The notes under the pieces are model-generated. The model was given only the letters and a program-made list of their open reading frames with translations. It made no database searches and was not told the DNA's origin. A program made the translations under genes and the position numbers. Of a stretch of 64,000 bases of DNA, positions 1-7,982 are shown piece by piece. Position 1 is the first letter of the stretch; each line of letters begins with the position of its first letter. The DNA comes from Saprospiraceae bacterium (GTDB lineage: Bacteria > Bacteroidota > Bacteroidia > Chitinophagales > Saprospiraceae): assembly GCA_016714985.1 (NCBI GenBank), contig JADKBS010000013.1, positions 124,001 through 188,000 on the forward strand. The letters are read 5' to 3'.

Positions 1-5
1 TTTCC

Positions 6-13
6 TACCTTTG
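6..13 (+). promoter_or_regulatory. -7 promoter box (TAnnTTTG) of mnmG
   Basis: TACCTTTG matches the Bacteroidota primary-sigma -7 consensus TAnnTTTG exactly and lies about 75 nt before the mnmG start. The matching -33 element would fall outside the window. Confidence 0.6.
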
Positions 14-44
14 CAAACCAAAATCAATGCCTCGATGTTGAAGC

Positions 45-80
45 CCCCATTCATCATCCATCATTTATCATTCATCATTA
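45..80. repeat. ATCATTC-type short-period repeat
   Basis: Iterated words TTCATCATC, CATCATTT and ATCATTCATC fill the mnmG leader. The same word family recurs at 9797-9860, 11715-11803 and 49307-49345, so it is a dispersed repeat and not local slippage alone. Confidence 0.6.
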
Positions 81-87
81 AGAACCC

Positions 88-1980
88 GTGTTTCCAAAAT
101 ACGACGTCATAGTAGTAGGCGCAGGCCACGCAGGTTGCGAAGCGGCCATTGGTGCAGCCAACCTCGGCTCCAAGGTGCTGCTCGTGACCATGAACATGCA
201 GACCATTGCCCAAATGTCGTGCAACCCGGCGATGGGCGGCGTGGCCAAGGGCCAAATCGTGCGGGAAATTGACGCCCTCGGCGGCTATTCCGGCATCGTG
301 ACCGACCATACCGCCGTGCAGTTTCGGATGCTCAACCTCTCCAAAGGCCCCGCCATGTGGAGCCCACGGGCACAGAGCGACCGCATGATGTTCGCCGCAA
401 AATGGCGGCAAATGCTGGAGGCCCACCCCAACGTGGACTTCTGGCAGGACATGGTCGCTGGCCTTTTGGTAAAAAACGGCGTGGTCGGCGGCGTGGTAAC
501 AGGCATGGGCTTACAGATTGAAAGTCAGGCAGTTGTGCTCACCAATGGCACGTTTTTGAACGGCATCATCCACATCGGCGAGAAGCAGTTCGGCGGCGGT
601 CGGGCAGGCGAAAAAGCCGCCACTGGCATCACCGAGCAGCTCATCCAACTTGGCTTCGAGGCGGGCCGGATGAAGACGGGAACGCCACCCCGCTTCGATG
701 GCCGCTCGCTCGATTATTCCCGAATGGAAGTGCAGGAAGGCGACAGCCCTGCGGGCAAATTCAGCTACACGGACACGCCCCGCTTGGAGCGCCAATTGCC
801 TTGCCATATCACCTATACGAGCCAAGAAGTACACGATATCCTGAAGGAAGGCTTCGAGCAATCGCCCATGTTCCAAGGGCGGATTCAGGGCCTCGGGCCC
901 CGCTACTGCCCCAGCATTGAGGACAAAATCAACCGATTTGCGGACAAAGAACGGCACCAGCTTTTTGTGGAGCCGGAAGGCTGGGACACCTGCGAGATTT
1001 ACGTGAACGGCTTCTCCTCCTCCCTGCCGGAGGACGTCCAGTTCAAGGCACTCCGCAAAATCGTGGGCTTCGAGAACGCCAAGATGTTCCGCCCGGGCTA
1101 CGCTATTGAATACGACTATTTCCCGCCCAACCAATTGAAGCTGTCGCTGGAGACGCACCTCGTGAAAAACCTGTTTTTTGCGGGGCAAATCAACGGCACG
1201 ACGGGCTACGAAGAGGCTGGTTGTCAAGGACTTATGGCAGGCATCAACGCCCATCTTGCCATCAACGAGCAGGAGCCGTTCATCCTGAAAAGGAGCGAAG
1301 CTTACATTGGCGTACTGATTGACGACCTTGTGAACAAGGGCACCGAAGAACCTTACCGGATGTTCACCAGCCGGGCGGAATACCGCATTCTTTTGCGGCA
1401 GGACAATGCGGATATTCGCCTTACCCCACTGCTTGAAAAACTGGCTGGCGAAAAATGGCAGGAGGTGGAGGGCGTCCCCAACATTGCGGAGCGCATGAAA
1501 AAAGTGGACGAAAAACGGGCCGCCACGGTGGAAATCGAACAGTTTTTCAAGGAAACCAGCGTAGCGCCTGACGCCATCAACGGCTTCCTCGAAAGCATAG
1601 GCTCGGCGCCCATCCGGCAGCAGGTGAAGCTGCACGGCATCCTGCTCCGCCCGAACGTGGACTTGGCGGGCCTGCGCACCTTGCTGCCCGACCTCGATGC
1701 GCTGCTCAACCAGTACGACCCCGACTTCCTTAGCGAGGCCGAAACGGGCATGAAATACGATGGCTATATCAAAAAAGAGCAGGAACTGGCCGACAAGATG
1801 CTCCGCCTCGAAGAATTGAAAATCTTCGAAAACTTTGATTTTCAGTCACTTACGTCCATGTCAATAGAAGCCCGTGAGAAACTGAGCAAGGTGCGCCCCC
1901 GAACCATCGGGCAGGCCAGTCGCATCAGTGGGGTGACGCCGGCGGACGTGAGCGTGCTGCTGGTGCACATGGGGAGGTGA
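88..1980 (+). CDS. mnmG: tRNA uridine-5-carboxymethylaminomethyl modification enzyme MnmG (GidA)
   Basis: FAD-dependent partner of MnmE; the complex installs the carboxymethylaminomethyl group on U34 of tRNAs that read codons ending in A or G. The dinucleotide-binding motif GAGHAG is at residues 11-16. The two conserved cysteines of the family are present: Cys45 in MSCNPAMGG and Cys274 in GPRYCPS. The C-terminal MnmE/tRNA-binding region ends in ASRISGVTPADVSVLLVHM. At 630 residues the length is normal for the family. The start is GTG at 88, the only start that keeps the N-terminal FAD fold whole. It is transcribed alone from the TACCTTTG box, with an ATCATTC repeat in its leader. Nothing is missing; identification is secure. 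Confidence 0.97.
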   Translation: MFPKYDVIVVGAGHAGCEAAIGAANLGSKVLLVTMNMQTIAQMSCNPAMGGVAKGQIVREIDALGGYSGIVTDHTAVQFRMLNLSKGPAMWSPRAQSDRMMFAAKWRQMLEAHPNVDFWQDMVAGLLVKNGVVGGVVTGMGLQIESQAVVLTNGTFLNGIIHIGEKQFGGGRAGEKAATGITEQLIQLGFEAGRMKTGTPPRFDGRSLDYSRMEVQEGDSPAGKFSYTDTPRLERQLPCHITYTSQEVHDILKEGFEQSPMFQGRIQGLGPRYCPSIEDKINRFADKERHQLFVEPEGWDTCEIYVNGFSSSLPEDVQFKALRKIVGFENAKMFRPGYAIEYDYFPPNQLKLSLETHLVKNLFFAGQINGTTGYEEAGCQGLMAGINAHLAINEQEPFILKRSEAYIGVLIDDLVNKGTEEPYRMFTSRAEYRILLRQDNADIRLTPLLEKLAGEKWQEVEGVPNIAERMKKVDEKRAATVEIEQFFKETSVAPDAINGFLESIGSAPIRQQVKLHGILLRPNVDLAGLRTLLPDLDALLNQYDPDFLSEAETGMKYDGYIKKEQELADKMLRLEELKIFENFDFQSLTSMSIEAREKLSKVRPRTIGQASRISGVTPADVSVLLVHMGR

Positions 1981-1983
1981 GGG

Positions 1984-2016
1984 GATTTACGATTGAGCGA
2001 TTTACGATTGGAGGGG
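1984..2016. repeat. TTTACGATTG short direct repeat
   Basis: The word GATTTACGATTG occurs twice, a few bases apart, between mnmG and the ABC ATPase gene. It is a small member of the window-wide class of short-period repeats at gene borders. Confidence 0.4.
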
Positions 2017-2045
2017 CCCCTGCTGTAACCACTCGGAATTAATGG

Positions 2046-2687
2046 ATGTCCTCAATGACTGCAAAAAAAATGCAAATCACACTCGAACAAGTCTCCAAAC
2101 GATACCGTTACGACTGGATATTTAAAGGCGTTGATTACCAGATCGTTGCGGGCAGCCGGACGGCCATCACGGGGCCGAATGGCAGTGGCAAGTCCACCCT
2201 GATGAAGGTGCTGAGTGGGCATCTATCCCCTTCAAAAGGAACAGTCACTTTTGTTGCAGGAGGTAAAAAAATCAGCGCAGACGAGGTGTACCGCAACGTG
2301 AGCTACGCTGCGCCCTATATCGAGTTGATTGAAGAGTTCACGCTGGCCGAGGCCATTGATTTTCATAAAAAATTCAAACCGTTGTTGGCAGGACTTGGAA
2401 CCGCTGACATTCTGGATTTATTGGCCTTCCCGAAGGCAAAGGACAAACAGGTGCGCCATTTTTCCTCTGGCATGAAACAGCGCCTGAAGCTGGCACTGGC
2501 CGCCTGTTCCGACGCTACCCTACTCCTACTCGACGAGCCGACCACCAACCTCGACGCACAGGGCGTGGACTGGTACTTGGCGCTGATGGAGCGATTTATT
2601 GGCGACAGGACAGTGGTCGTGGCATCGAACGTGGCGGTGGATTATGGGTTTTGCAGAGAGGTGATTGATATTTTGAAGTACAAGTGA
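2046..2687 (+). CDS. ABC transporter ATP-binding protein
   Basis: A 213-residue ABC ATPase. Walker A GPNGSGKS is at residues 43-50, the signature FSSGMKQR near 139-146, and Walker B LLLLDEPTTNLD near 157-168, so it is complete and probably active. No permease gene is adjacent: the upstream gene is mnmG and the downstream gene is convergent. Its membrane partner must be encoded elsewhere, or it acts as a stand-alone ATPase. Three in-frame ATGs (2046, 2055, 2070) precede the QITLEQVSKRY strand; 2055 or 2070 may be the real start. Substrate cannot be told from sequence. Confidence 0.85.
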   Translation: MSSMTAKKMQITLEQVSKRYRYDWIFKGVDYQIVAGSRTAITGPNGSGKSTLMKVLSGHLSPSKGTVTFVAGGKKISADEVYRNVSYAAPYIELIEEFTLAEAIDFHKKFKPLLAGLGTADILDLLAFPKAKDKQVRHFSSGMKQRLKLALAACSDATLLLLDEPTTNLDAQGVDWYLALMERFIGDRTVVVASNVAVDYGFCREVIDILKYK

Positions 2688-2697
2688 AGGATGCTGC

Positions 2698-2812
2698 TCG
2701 GCCCTTTGGGGGATGCTGGATACTGGATGCTGGATACTGCTTGCCCCTGTGGGGGATACTGGATGCTGGGGTTTTCATCCCTGATTCCTCGTTCCTCTTC
2801 CCTAATATTTCA
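2698..2812. repeat. GGATGCTGGATACT and CCTCGTTCCTC repeat tract
   Basis: Tandem alternation of GGATGCTGGATACT words (2703-2768) is followed by a CCTCGTTCCTC-containing stretch (2785-2800). The latter is the reverse complement of words that also occur inside the hybrid kinase gene at 29557-29584 and 30094-30121. The tract separates two convergent genes. Confidence 0.5.
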
Positions 2813-3307
2813 TCCCTTTTTTGCAAATAGTAAGATTGCCCAAACAAGCGACACAACCAGCAACGACAATTTGACCGCTGCGCAAATGGACATAACCATT
2901 GGCCGAAGGCCAAAATTCCCCTTTATGATTTGTTGGATTTGGAGGTTCTCGACCACGTCGCAAAGTCCGGCTGCCACAAGCAGGATGGCTAAAGTGTTGG
3001 CGGTGGCCAATCGGTGTTCGCCCGCTGCGACCCTCGCCAAGAAGATTCCAAAGAATACATAGCCTACGATGTACAGGTAGTCCCATCGGACACTTTCTGC
3101 CAAGAATTCAAGCTTGGTCTTGCCGGACGGCAGTTTTTCATGCCGCCATTCTTCGATGGCTTTGGCCGTACCTTTTTGGGAGAAATAGGACAGCTCAAAA
3201 CCAATGACTTTGAAGAAGCCGGGGCCACCGCCCATTTTGCTGGAAATGAATAGGAAAAAGACGAGGAAAATGCCCGTCAGCAGTAGGTTTTTAGCAATGA
3301 AACTCAT
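2810..3307 (-). CDS. Small integral membrane protein, unknown function
   Basis: A 165-residue protein starting MSFIAKNLLL. Hydrophobic segments are visible near residues 5-22 (LLLTGIFLVFFLFI), 77-95 (YLYIVGYVFFGIFLA), 103-118 (ANTLAILLVAAGL) and 143-162 (LSLLVVSLVWAILLF), so it is probably a four-helix inner-membrane protein. The start at 3307 is chosen over the longer reading frame because the extra N-terminus (GNPGNCVPWQ) is polar and overlaps the upstream gene. It lies 13 nt downstream of the metallo-hydrolase gene on the same strand and is probably co-transcribed with it. I do not recognise the family. Confidence 0.7.
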   Translation of the reverse strand: MSFIAKNLLLTGIFLVFFLFISSKMGGGPGFFKVIGFELSYFSQKGTAKAIEEWRHEKLPSGKTKLEFLAESVRWDYLYIVGYVFFGIFLARVAAGEHRLATANTLAILLVAAGLCDVVENLQIQQIIKGNFGLRPMVMSICAAVKLSLLVVSLVWAILLFAKKG

Positions 3308-3320
3308 GGTTTGGCATCTT

Positions 3321-4301
3321 TTAGATGCTTGCCAAGGTACGCAATTGCCGGGATTCCCCAATGGTTAAAAAATCTACTTTCCCACTGCCATCCTCAATTT
3401 CCCGCAGTAGCCTCTCCGGTTCGCCAATGGGTTCGTCGCTCAGGTCGAAAGTGCCGTAGTGCATGGGCACGAGAGCACGTGCTCCGAGGTCGTGGAAGGC
3501 CTGCCAAGCATCCGCTGGGCTCATGTGGTTGCTTTTCATGAACCAAACTGGTGCAAAGGCGCCTATGCCGAGGAAGGCGTAATCAATTTTAGGAAAGAGT
3601 TCTCTTGCTTGCGCAAAATGATGGCCATAACCGGAGTCGCCACCGAAGTAGATAGTTACTTCCGTGGTCTCAAGGACGAAAGCACCCCAAAGCCGCAGGT
3701 TCATGTCCGTGAGCCACCGGCGGCACCAGTGGCGGGTGGGGAGATAAGTTATCTTTAGTCCGTGGTTTTCAAGTTGGAACTGCTGGTGCCAGTCCATCTC
3801 CACAATTTTTTGCCCATCTGCCCAGGGCTTGATGACCTTTGCCATGCCAAGCCCCGTGACAACCGTTGCCCTTGGGTTGTTGCGCATCAACAATTTCAGG
3901 CTGGCCTCGTCGCAGTGGTCACGGTGATCGTGGGTAACAAGGATGAAATCGAGGTTGGTGAATTTATCGGGTTGGACCGGCAGCTCGGAAAAGCGTGGCG
4001 TGAATGGGGTCAGCTTGCCAAAAACAGGGTCAACGATGATGTTCACGCCATTCAGCCGAAAGAAAAACGAGGCGTGGCCAAGCCAAAGCTTGATGTCATG
4101 TGTATGCTTAAGGAAGCCGTCGTCCTTGACGACCTTGGACCGCCAATTGTCTTTTTTCTTTTGCTCCTCATAAGGATTTGTGCCTGATTTCCAACGGAGC
4201 ACGTCCCTCCAACTCAGTTCAAATGGAAAGTCGGGATGGTAATAGCGCCCTTCGCTGCTGATACGGGCACCTTCGTGTTCGGCCAGGTAGGATAGATTCA
4301 T
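3321..4301 (-). CDS. MBL-fold metallo-hydrolase (NAPE-PLD/UlaG-like)
   Basis: A 326-residue metallo-beta-lactamase-fold hydrolase. Visible metal-site motifs are LGHASFF near residue 74, the core HDHRDHCD near 124-131 (HxHxDH), GGDSGYG near 219 and the late PMHYGTF near 280. The long N-terminal lead-in (HPDFPFELSWRDVLRWK) and the MSPADAWQAFHDLGA segment resemble the bacterial relatives of NAPE phospholipase D and UlaG lactonases. No signal peptide is seen, so it is likely cytosolic. The substrate is unknown. It is followed at 13 nt by the small membrane protein and preceded by a GTGGACG repeat. Confidence 0.85.
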   Translation of the reverse strand: MNLSYLAEHEGARISSEGRYYHPDFPFELSWRDVLRWKSGTNPYEEQKKKDNWRSKVVKDDGFLKHTHDIKLWLGHASFFFRLNGVNIIVDPVFGKLTPFTPRFSELPVQPDKFTNLDFILVTHDHRDHCDEASLKLLMRNNPRATVVTGLGMAKVIKPWADGQKIVEMDWHQQFQLENHGLKITYLPTRHWCRRWLTDMNLRLWGAFVLETTEVTIYFGGDSGYGHHFAQARELFPKIDYAFLGIGAFAPVWFMKSNHMSPADAWQAFHDLGARALVPMHYGTFDLSDEPIGEPERLLREIEDGSGKVDFLTIGESRQLRTLASI

Positions 4302-4386
4302 TGGTGGACGGTGGACGATAGACGGTGGACGGCATTACATCCGTGAACCGTCGCCCGTCCACCGTAAGCCGTAAGCCGTCAACCGT
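4302..4386. repeat. GGTGGACG/CGTCCACC palindromic repeat tract
   Basis: GGTGGACGGTGGACG words are followed by CCGTCCACCGTAAGCCGT words, so the two halves can pair. The tract runs into the 3' end of the MerR gene: its GTCAACCGT unit (plus strand) supplies the last codons and the stop. The same word family is found in-frame inside the DUF4157 gene at 55158-55195. Confidence 0.6.
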
Positions 4387-4714
4387 TTATTTTCAAATCT
4401 TCCAAGAAACCCCGCAGCCGCTTCAATGTTTTGAGGGCGTCCTGTTTTTGGCGGATTTTTTCTTTTTCCTCCTTCAGAAAGCGCTTTGCCCCGGCAAGGG
4501 TGTAGCCCTGCTCCTTCACGAGGTGGTAAATCTCCTCGAACTGGTGCAGGTTGTCGGGGGTGAAGCGGCGCTCCCCTTTGCTGGACTTGTAAGGCTTGAG
4601 GAAGTCGAACTGTTGTTCCCAATAACGGACGAGGCTGGTCGTGACACCGAACATGCCGGCAACTTCGCTGATTGAGTAATAACGTTTGGTGAGGGACTCC
4701 GGTAGTTTACTCAT
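4379..4714 (-). CDS. MerR-family transcriptional regulator
   Basis: A 111-residue protein with a single MerR-type winged helix-turn-helix: YYSISEVAGMFGVTTSLVRYWE (residues 12-33) is the recognition region and KGERRFTPDNL (46-56) the wing. A short coiled coil follows (LKEEKEKIRQKQDALKTL). There is no C-terminal effector-binding domain and no cysteine cluster, so it is not a metal- or drug-sensing MerR. Such short versions are common in Bacteroidota. The stop codon lies within the GTGGACG repeat, and the promoter side faces the palindromic element at 4731-4866. Confidence 0.88.
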   Translation of the reverse strand: MSKLPESLTKRYYSISEVAGMFGVTTSLVRYWEQQFDFLKPYKSSKGERRFTPDNLHQFEEIYHLVKEQGYTLAGAKRFLKEEKEKIRQKQDALKTLKRLRGFLEDLKING

Positions 4715-4730
4715 GATGGTAGTTCGTTTA

Positions 4731-4866
4731 TACTGCGAGCCGCCAATTCCTGTGCATGGTTGATAAGGGTTGATGAAGTTGATAAGGGTTGATAATCAAC
4801 CTTTTATAAACCCTTATAAACTTCATCAACCATGCACAAGATTTGGCGACGTGAGCTATAAGTATG
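4731..4866. repeat. Palindromic element, copy 1 (GGTTGATAAGG core)
   Basis: GCATGGTTGATAAGGG begins a run of TTGATAAGG/GTTGATGAAG words, which then turns into TTATAAACCC and ACTTCATCAACCATGC. The outer arms contain GCCGCCAATT (left) and, reversed, TTATAGCTCACG plus CGCCAAATCTTG (right). The same arms flank the same kind of core at 24929-25084. The element fills most of the gap between the MerR gene and the small 49-residue gene. Confidence 0.65.
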
Positions 4867-4971
4867 TCCTTGCAACCAATAGGGATGGCCGCAAATGAAT
4901 ATCAAAACAGTTGTCAGCATTGTAGCCGACTGAGCGTTTTCATTTATCCCGTTCCATAGTGTTGAAGGTGG

Positions 4972-5121
4972 TCAGCTGAACCAGTTGTTGATGGCCGCTA
5001 CAATTTTTGCACCGAAAAATATGGTGAGCGTCCATTTCGTGACGAAATAGACGAGGAAGATGATCAATGCTTTCTTCCCATGCTTGGCGTATAGCTTTTT
5101 GAGCCGGTACTTGATGCGCAT
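4972..5121 (-). CDS. 49-residue membrane-anchored protein
   Basis: MRIKYRLKKLYAKHGKK is followed by one hydrophobic helix (ALIIFLVYFVTKWTLTIFFG) and a short tail ending NNWFS. The basic N-terminus and single helix suggest an inner-membrane protein with its N-terminus inside. I recall similar 45-50 residue proteins of the KLYxKHGKK type as frequent in Bacteroidota, but know no function. The reading frame stays open upstream to 5349, but that extension has no family character and runs into the preceding gene, so the ATG at 5121 is preferred. Confidence 0.6.
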   Translation of the reverse strand: MRIKYRLKKLYAKHGKKALIIFLVYFVTKWTLTIFFGAKIVAAINNWFS

Positions 5122-5324
5122 TTTTCGGATTTGATTTGGCACTACGGAAACACTTGGCAACACCGAATGTTCAGCGTCAACAGTGTATGGGTAAATAAAA
5201 CTTCCTGTAGCCAAGGGAATGAAAACGGATTCAGCGACTTGTGGCACATCGCCTGTTTTTGAAAGTCCAAAAATGCTGTTTTTTTCGAGAAAAAAACTTG
5301 TTCCAGCAAAGATTTTTCTAAAAA

Positions 5325-5870
5325 TCAGTCTTTCTGGGATCGCTTCCATGCCAATCCATTGATGATTCCTTCCAGGTATTCTTCAAAAGCCTCCAGTTCA
5401 GCAGGTGCTTGGTAGGTGTTGACGACCATTTTTTCGATGTCGCCAATGCGGATGTAGGTAACAGTACTCGGAAGGTCGGCCACCCTATTGTTGGTGGGGT
5501 ACTGCTGCGCAAAATCAAGGTACCTGATTTCGCTCACCTTTTGTTTTATGGCAGTCAAAACGTCCTTGCTTACAGTAGCCTCGTGCCAGCCCATGCGCTC
5601 CACATTGAACTGGCCGTACCAGGTCGCTTTGCCATCGTTGTAGAACTTCACCTGATAAGCCGGGCATTTGCCAAAGCAAGCTGTCTTTTGGAAACCGACT
5701 ACTTGGTGGGCTTTTTCCTTCGGCATTTCTATAGGTTTGCTGCCCCCTGATTTGGGTTCTTCCGTGATTGGAGCAGTATCAGCTGCAGCAGGAACTGCTG
5801 TCTTGCGGTTGCACGCAACCAAAACGACGATGGCCACAAGGCCAAGCATAGCAAGGAGATAGAGTTTCAT
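5325..5870 (-). CDS. DUF6438-type lipoprotein
   Basis: A 181-residue lipoprotein. It has a signal peptide (MKLYLLAMLGLVAIVVLVAC) with a lipobox ending at Cys20. It contains the DUF6438 signature CFGKCPAYQVKFYNDG, with two conserved cysteines, and the following WYG and ESG-like strand region. Usual location would be the periplasmic side of inner or outer membrane. Function is not known. The ATG at 5870 is preferred over those at 5876 and 5888 because the signal peptide begins there. It precedes the 49-residue membrane protein on the same strand with a gap of about 200 nt. Confidence 0.8.
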   Translation of the reverse strand: MKLYLLAMLGLVAIVVLVACNRKTAVPAAADTAPITEEPKSGGSKPIEMPKEKAHQVVGFQKTACFGKCPAYQVKFYNDGKATWYGQFNVERMGWHEATVSKDVLTAIKQKVSEIRYLDFAQQYPTNNRVADLPSTVTYIRIGDIEKMVVNTYQAPAELEAFEEYLEGIINGLAWKRSQKD

Positions 5871-5885
5871 GGACATGCATTCTTT

Positions 5886-5962
5886 CATGGGTTCATGACT
5901 TCATTGTCTCATCTTTGGCGCACTGCCCCTATCAATGAAACAATGAAGTCATAAAGCCATGC
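5886..5962. repeat. TCATGACTTCATTG / CAATGAAGTCAT inverted repeat
   Basis: TCATGACTTCATTG at about 5893 faces CAATGAAGTCATAAA at about 5941, giving a hairpin of roughly 12 pairs between yidC (upstream on the minus strand) and the DUF6438 gene. It may serve as the yidC terminator region, but there is no clean U-tract. Confidence 0.5.
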
Positions 5963-5967
5963 CGCTG

Positions 5968-7848
5968 TTATTTCTTCTTTTTCGAGGCAGCTTCACGCTG
6001 TGCAGCAAGCGATTGCTGCTGTTTCATAGCCTCTTCCAAACGTGACTGGAAGCCGCCCTTCTTCTTGGGCTTGTTTCGATTGGCCTCCAACTTCGTTTTT
6101 ATTTTTTCGTGGTCAATAATCCAATGCTTGGTAATAAGGGTCTGCGCAATGTTCAGAATATTGCTGAACGACAGGTAGCAGCTAAGGCCAGATGCGAAAT
6201 TATTGAAAAAGAACAAGAAGAAAACGGGCATGAGGTACTGCATCCACTTCATCATCTCGGCGTTGGCGCCGCCCATGCTGCCCATGTCCATGTTCTGCAT
6301 GTTGTAATAGGTGTACATGATGGTCGTGACCACCCAAAGCAGCGTGAACAAGCTGACGTGCTGGCCATAGAATGGAATCTCGAACGGCAACCAGAAAGCG
6401 GCATCGAAGCTGGATAGGTCGGTGGCCCAAAGGAAGTCGGCTTGCCGGAACTCAATGCTGGCGGGGAAGAAGCGGTACAATGCCAACCAAACGGGCATCT
6501 GCAAGAGGATGGGGAAACAGCCGCCGAGCGGGTTCACGCCAAACTCCCGGTAAATCTTCATGGTCTCCATTTGCAGCGTAGTCGGGTCGTCCTTGAACTT
6601 TTCCCGGATGCCGGCCAACTGCGGCTTCAGTGCCGTCATTTTCGCTTGCGAATGGAGCATTTTATAGGTCAACGGGTAGAGAATCAGCTTCACAATGAGC
6701 GTCAGCAGCAAAATCACGATGCCCTGCGAGCCGACCAGTTTCATCAAGCCATTGAAGAGCGGACGGATAATCCAGCGGTTGAAGCTGCCCATGATGCTCT
6801 GGCCAAATGGGATGATGTCTTCTACAGACGAGTCATACTTGCGCAGTGTCTCGAAATCTTTTGGCCCAATGTAAAGCTCCATGGTGTAGCTCGGCACATT
6901 GGATGGTATTTCGAGGTTGGTGCTTAGTTTTTTAAGGTCATCGCTGCCCTCGGCCACTATCTCCGTGCTCATTTTGGTTCCGCTAAACGAGCCTTCCTTT
7001 GCCATGAGAACGCTGGCAAAGAACTGATTGGAGTGAGCTACCCATTTCAGCTTCTCGCCCGATTTGTCCACTTCATCGGCGCTCGTACAGGAGCAATAAT
7101 CGTAGTCGTCGTCGGTTGGCTTGTAATAGATAGTGGAGTAGTTGACCTCGTACTTATGGTTCTGTTCAAGGCGATCGAGGAAGTCCACCCATTGCAGCTT
7201 GATGGGCGAGGCGGCGTTGAGGCCCTGTTGCTTCAACTCGTATTTCACACCATAGCTGCCTGGCTCGATGGTGTAAACTTGCTCGAATGCAACACCATTT
7301 GCGCCCGTTGCAGTAAAGGCGATGCTGTTTTCGCCCTTTTTTGTGGGTTGGAAAAACAGGTTTGCGGAGCTGACCATGCCCGACGTTGCGCCGTTCACGG
7401 GCAGTTGGTACTCGAACTGGTTCTTCTCGTCCTCCAGCAATTTCAAGGGCAGCTTTACCTCCTTGTGGTTTGAGTCGAGCTTGACCTTGAAGTGCTTTTT
7501 CAATTCTACTTCCTTGATTCGCCCACCCTTGTTGCTGAAAATGATGCGCAATACATCGTTTTCCAGCACCTCTTCCTTTACCGAACCGACTGCTGCTTGT
7601 GCAAAGGCACCAAATTGGCCTTCCAATTTAGCTACTTGTTGGGAGTCAACGACCGTGGAATCGCCTCCTGTGGTGATGGTTTGAGGCGTTTTCAATTGTT
7701 CCGCCTTGAGCTGCTCCACCTGCCTGATGGAGTCAAGGCGTTGCTCCGCCGCTTCTTTCATTTTCTTTTGCTCTGGCGCGATTATCAACTGCATAGCCAC
7801 GAGCAAACCGAATATCAATACAAAACCTATGACTGTATTTCTGTCCAT
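5968..7848 (-). CDS. yidC: Membrane protein insertase YidC
   Basis: A 626-residue YidC/Oxa1-type insertase. It has an N-terminal membrane anchor (TVIGFVLIFGLLVAMQLII, residues 4-22), a large periplasmic beta-domain (about 100-340), then the conserved core helices: GIVILLLTLIVKLILYPLTY, NPLGGCFPILLQMPVWLALY, SLFTLLWVVTTIMYTYY and YLMPVFFLFFFNNFASGL. The basic C-terminal tail (NRNKPKKKGG, ASKKKK) is typical for ribosome contact. The length is normal for Bacteroidota. The start at 7848 (MDRNTVIG) is chosen over the upstream ATG because the anchor directly follows it and because it leaves room for the TACCTTTG box at 7910-7917. Confidence 0.96.
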   Translation of the reverse strand: MDRNTVIGFVLIFGLLVAMQLIIAPEQKKMKEAAEQRLDSIRQVEQLKAEQLKTPQTITTGGDSTVVDSQQVAKLEGQFGAFAQAAVGSVKEEVLENDVLRIIFSNKGGRIKEVELKKHFKVKLDSNHKEVKLPLKLLEDEKNQFEYQLPVNGATSGMVSSANLFFQPTKKGENSIAFTATGANGVAFEQVYTIEPGSYGVKYELKQQGLNAASPIKLQWVDFLDRLEQNHKYEVNYSTIYYKPTDDDYDYCSCTSADEVDKSGEKLKWVAHSNQFFASVLMAKEGSFSGTKMSTEIVAEGSDDLKKLSTNLEIPSNVPSYTMELYIGPKDFETLRKYDSSVEDIIPFGQSIMGSFNRWIIRPLFNGLMKLVGSQGIVILLLTLIVKLILYPLTYKMLHSQAKMTALKPQLAGIREKFKDDPTTLQMETMKIYREFGVNPLGGCFPILLQMPVWLALYRFFPASIEFRQADFLWATDLSSFDAAFWLPFEIPFYGQHVSLFTLLWVVTTIMYTYYNMQNMDMGSMGGANAEMMKWMQYLMPVFFLFFFNNFASGLSCYLSFSNILNIAQTLITKHWIIDHEKIKTKLEANRNKPKKKGGFQSRLEEAMKQQQSLAAQREAASKKKK

Positions 7849-7909
7849 TAATGGTGTTTTTTGCTGGCGCAACGACTGCTCAAATCACGGCCATCCGCCA
7901 AAATGCGTG

Positions 7910-7917
7910 CAAAGGTA
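7910..7917 (-). promoter_or_regulatory. -7 promoter box of yidC
   Basis: CAAAGGTA on the plus strand is TACCTTTG on the minus strand, an exact TAnnTTTG match and identical to the mnmG box. It lies about 62 nt before the yidC ATG. Confidence 0.6.
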
Positions 7918-7982
7918 AAATTTTCCGCTTTGAAGTAGTGAAGGACTTGACGTTTGGCGGTTTTTCATGGAAGAAAGGCACA

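Noticed and set aside
511..1635. Long antisense open frame opposite mnmG (374 codons)
   Set aside because: It mirrors the codon structure of a secure gene; composition is typical of a shadow frame and no family features are seen.
4972..5349. 125-residue version of the small membrane protein
   Set aside because: The added 76 residues lack family character and overlap the DUF6438 gene end; the 49-residue form fits known small proteins.
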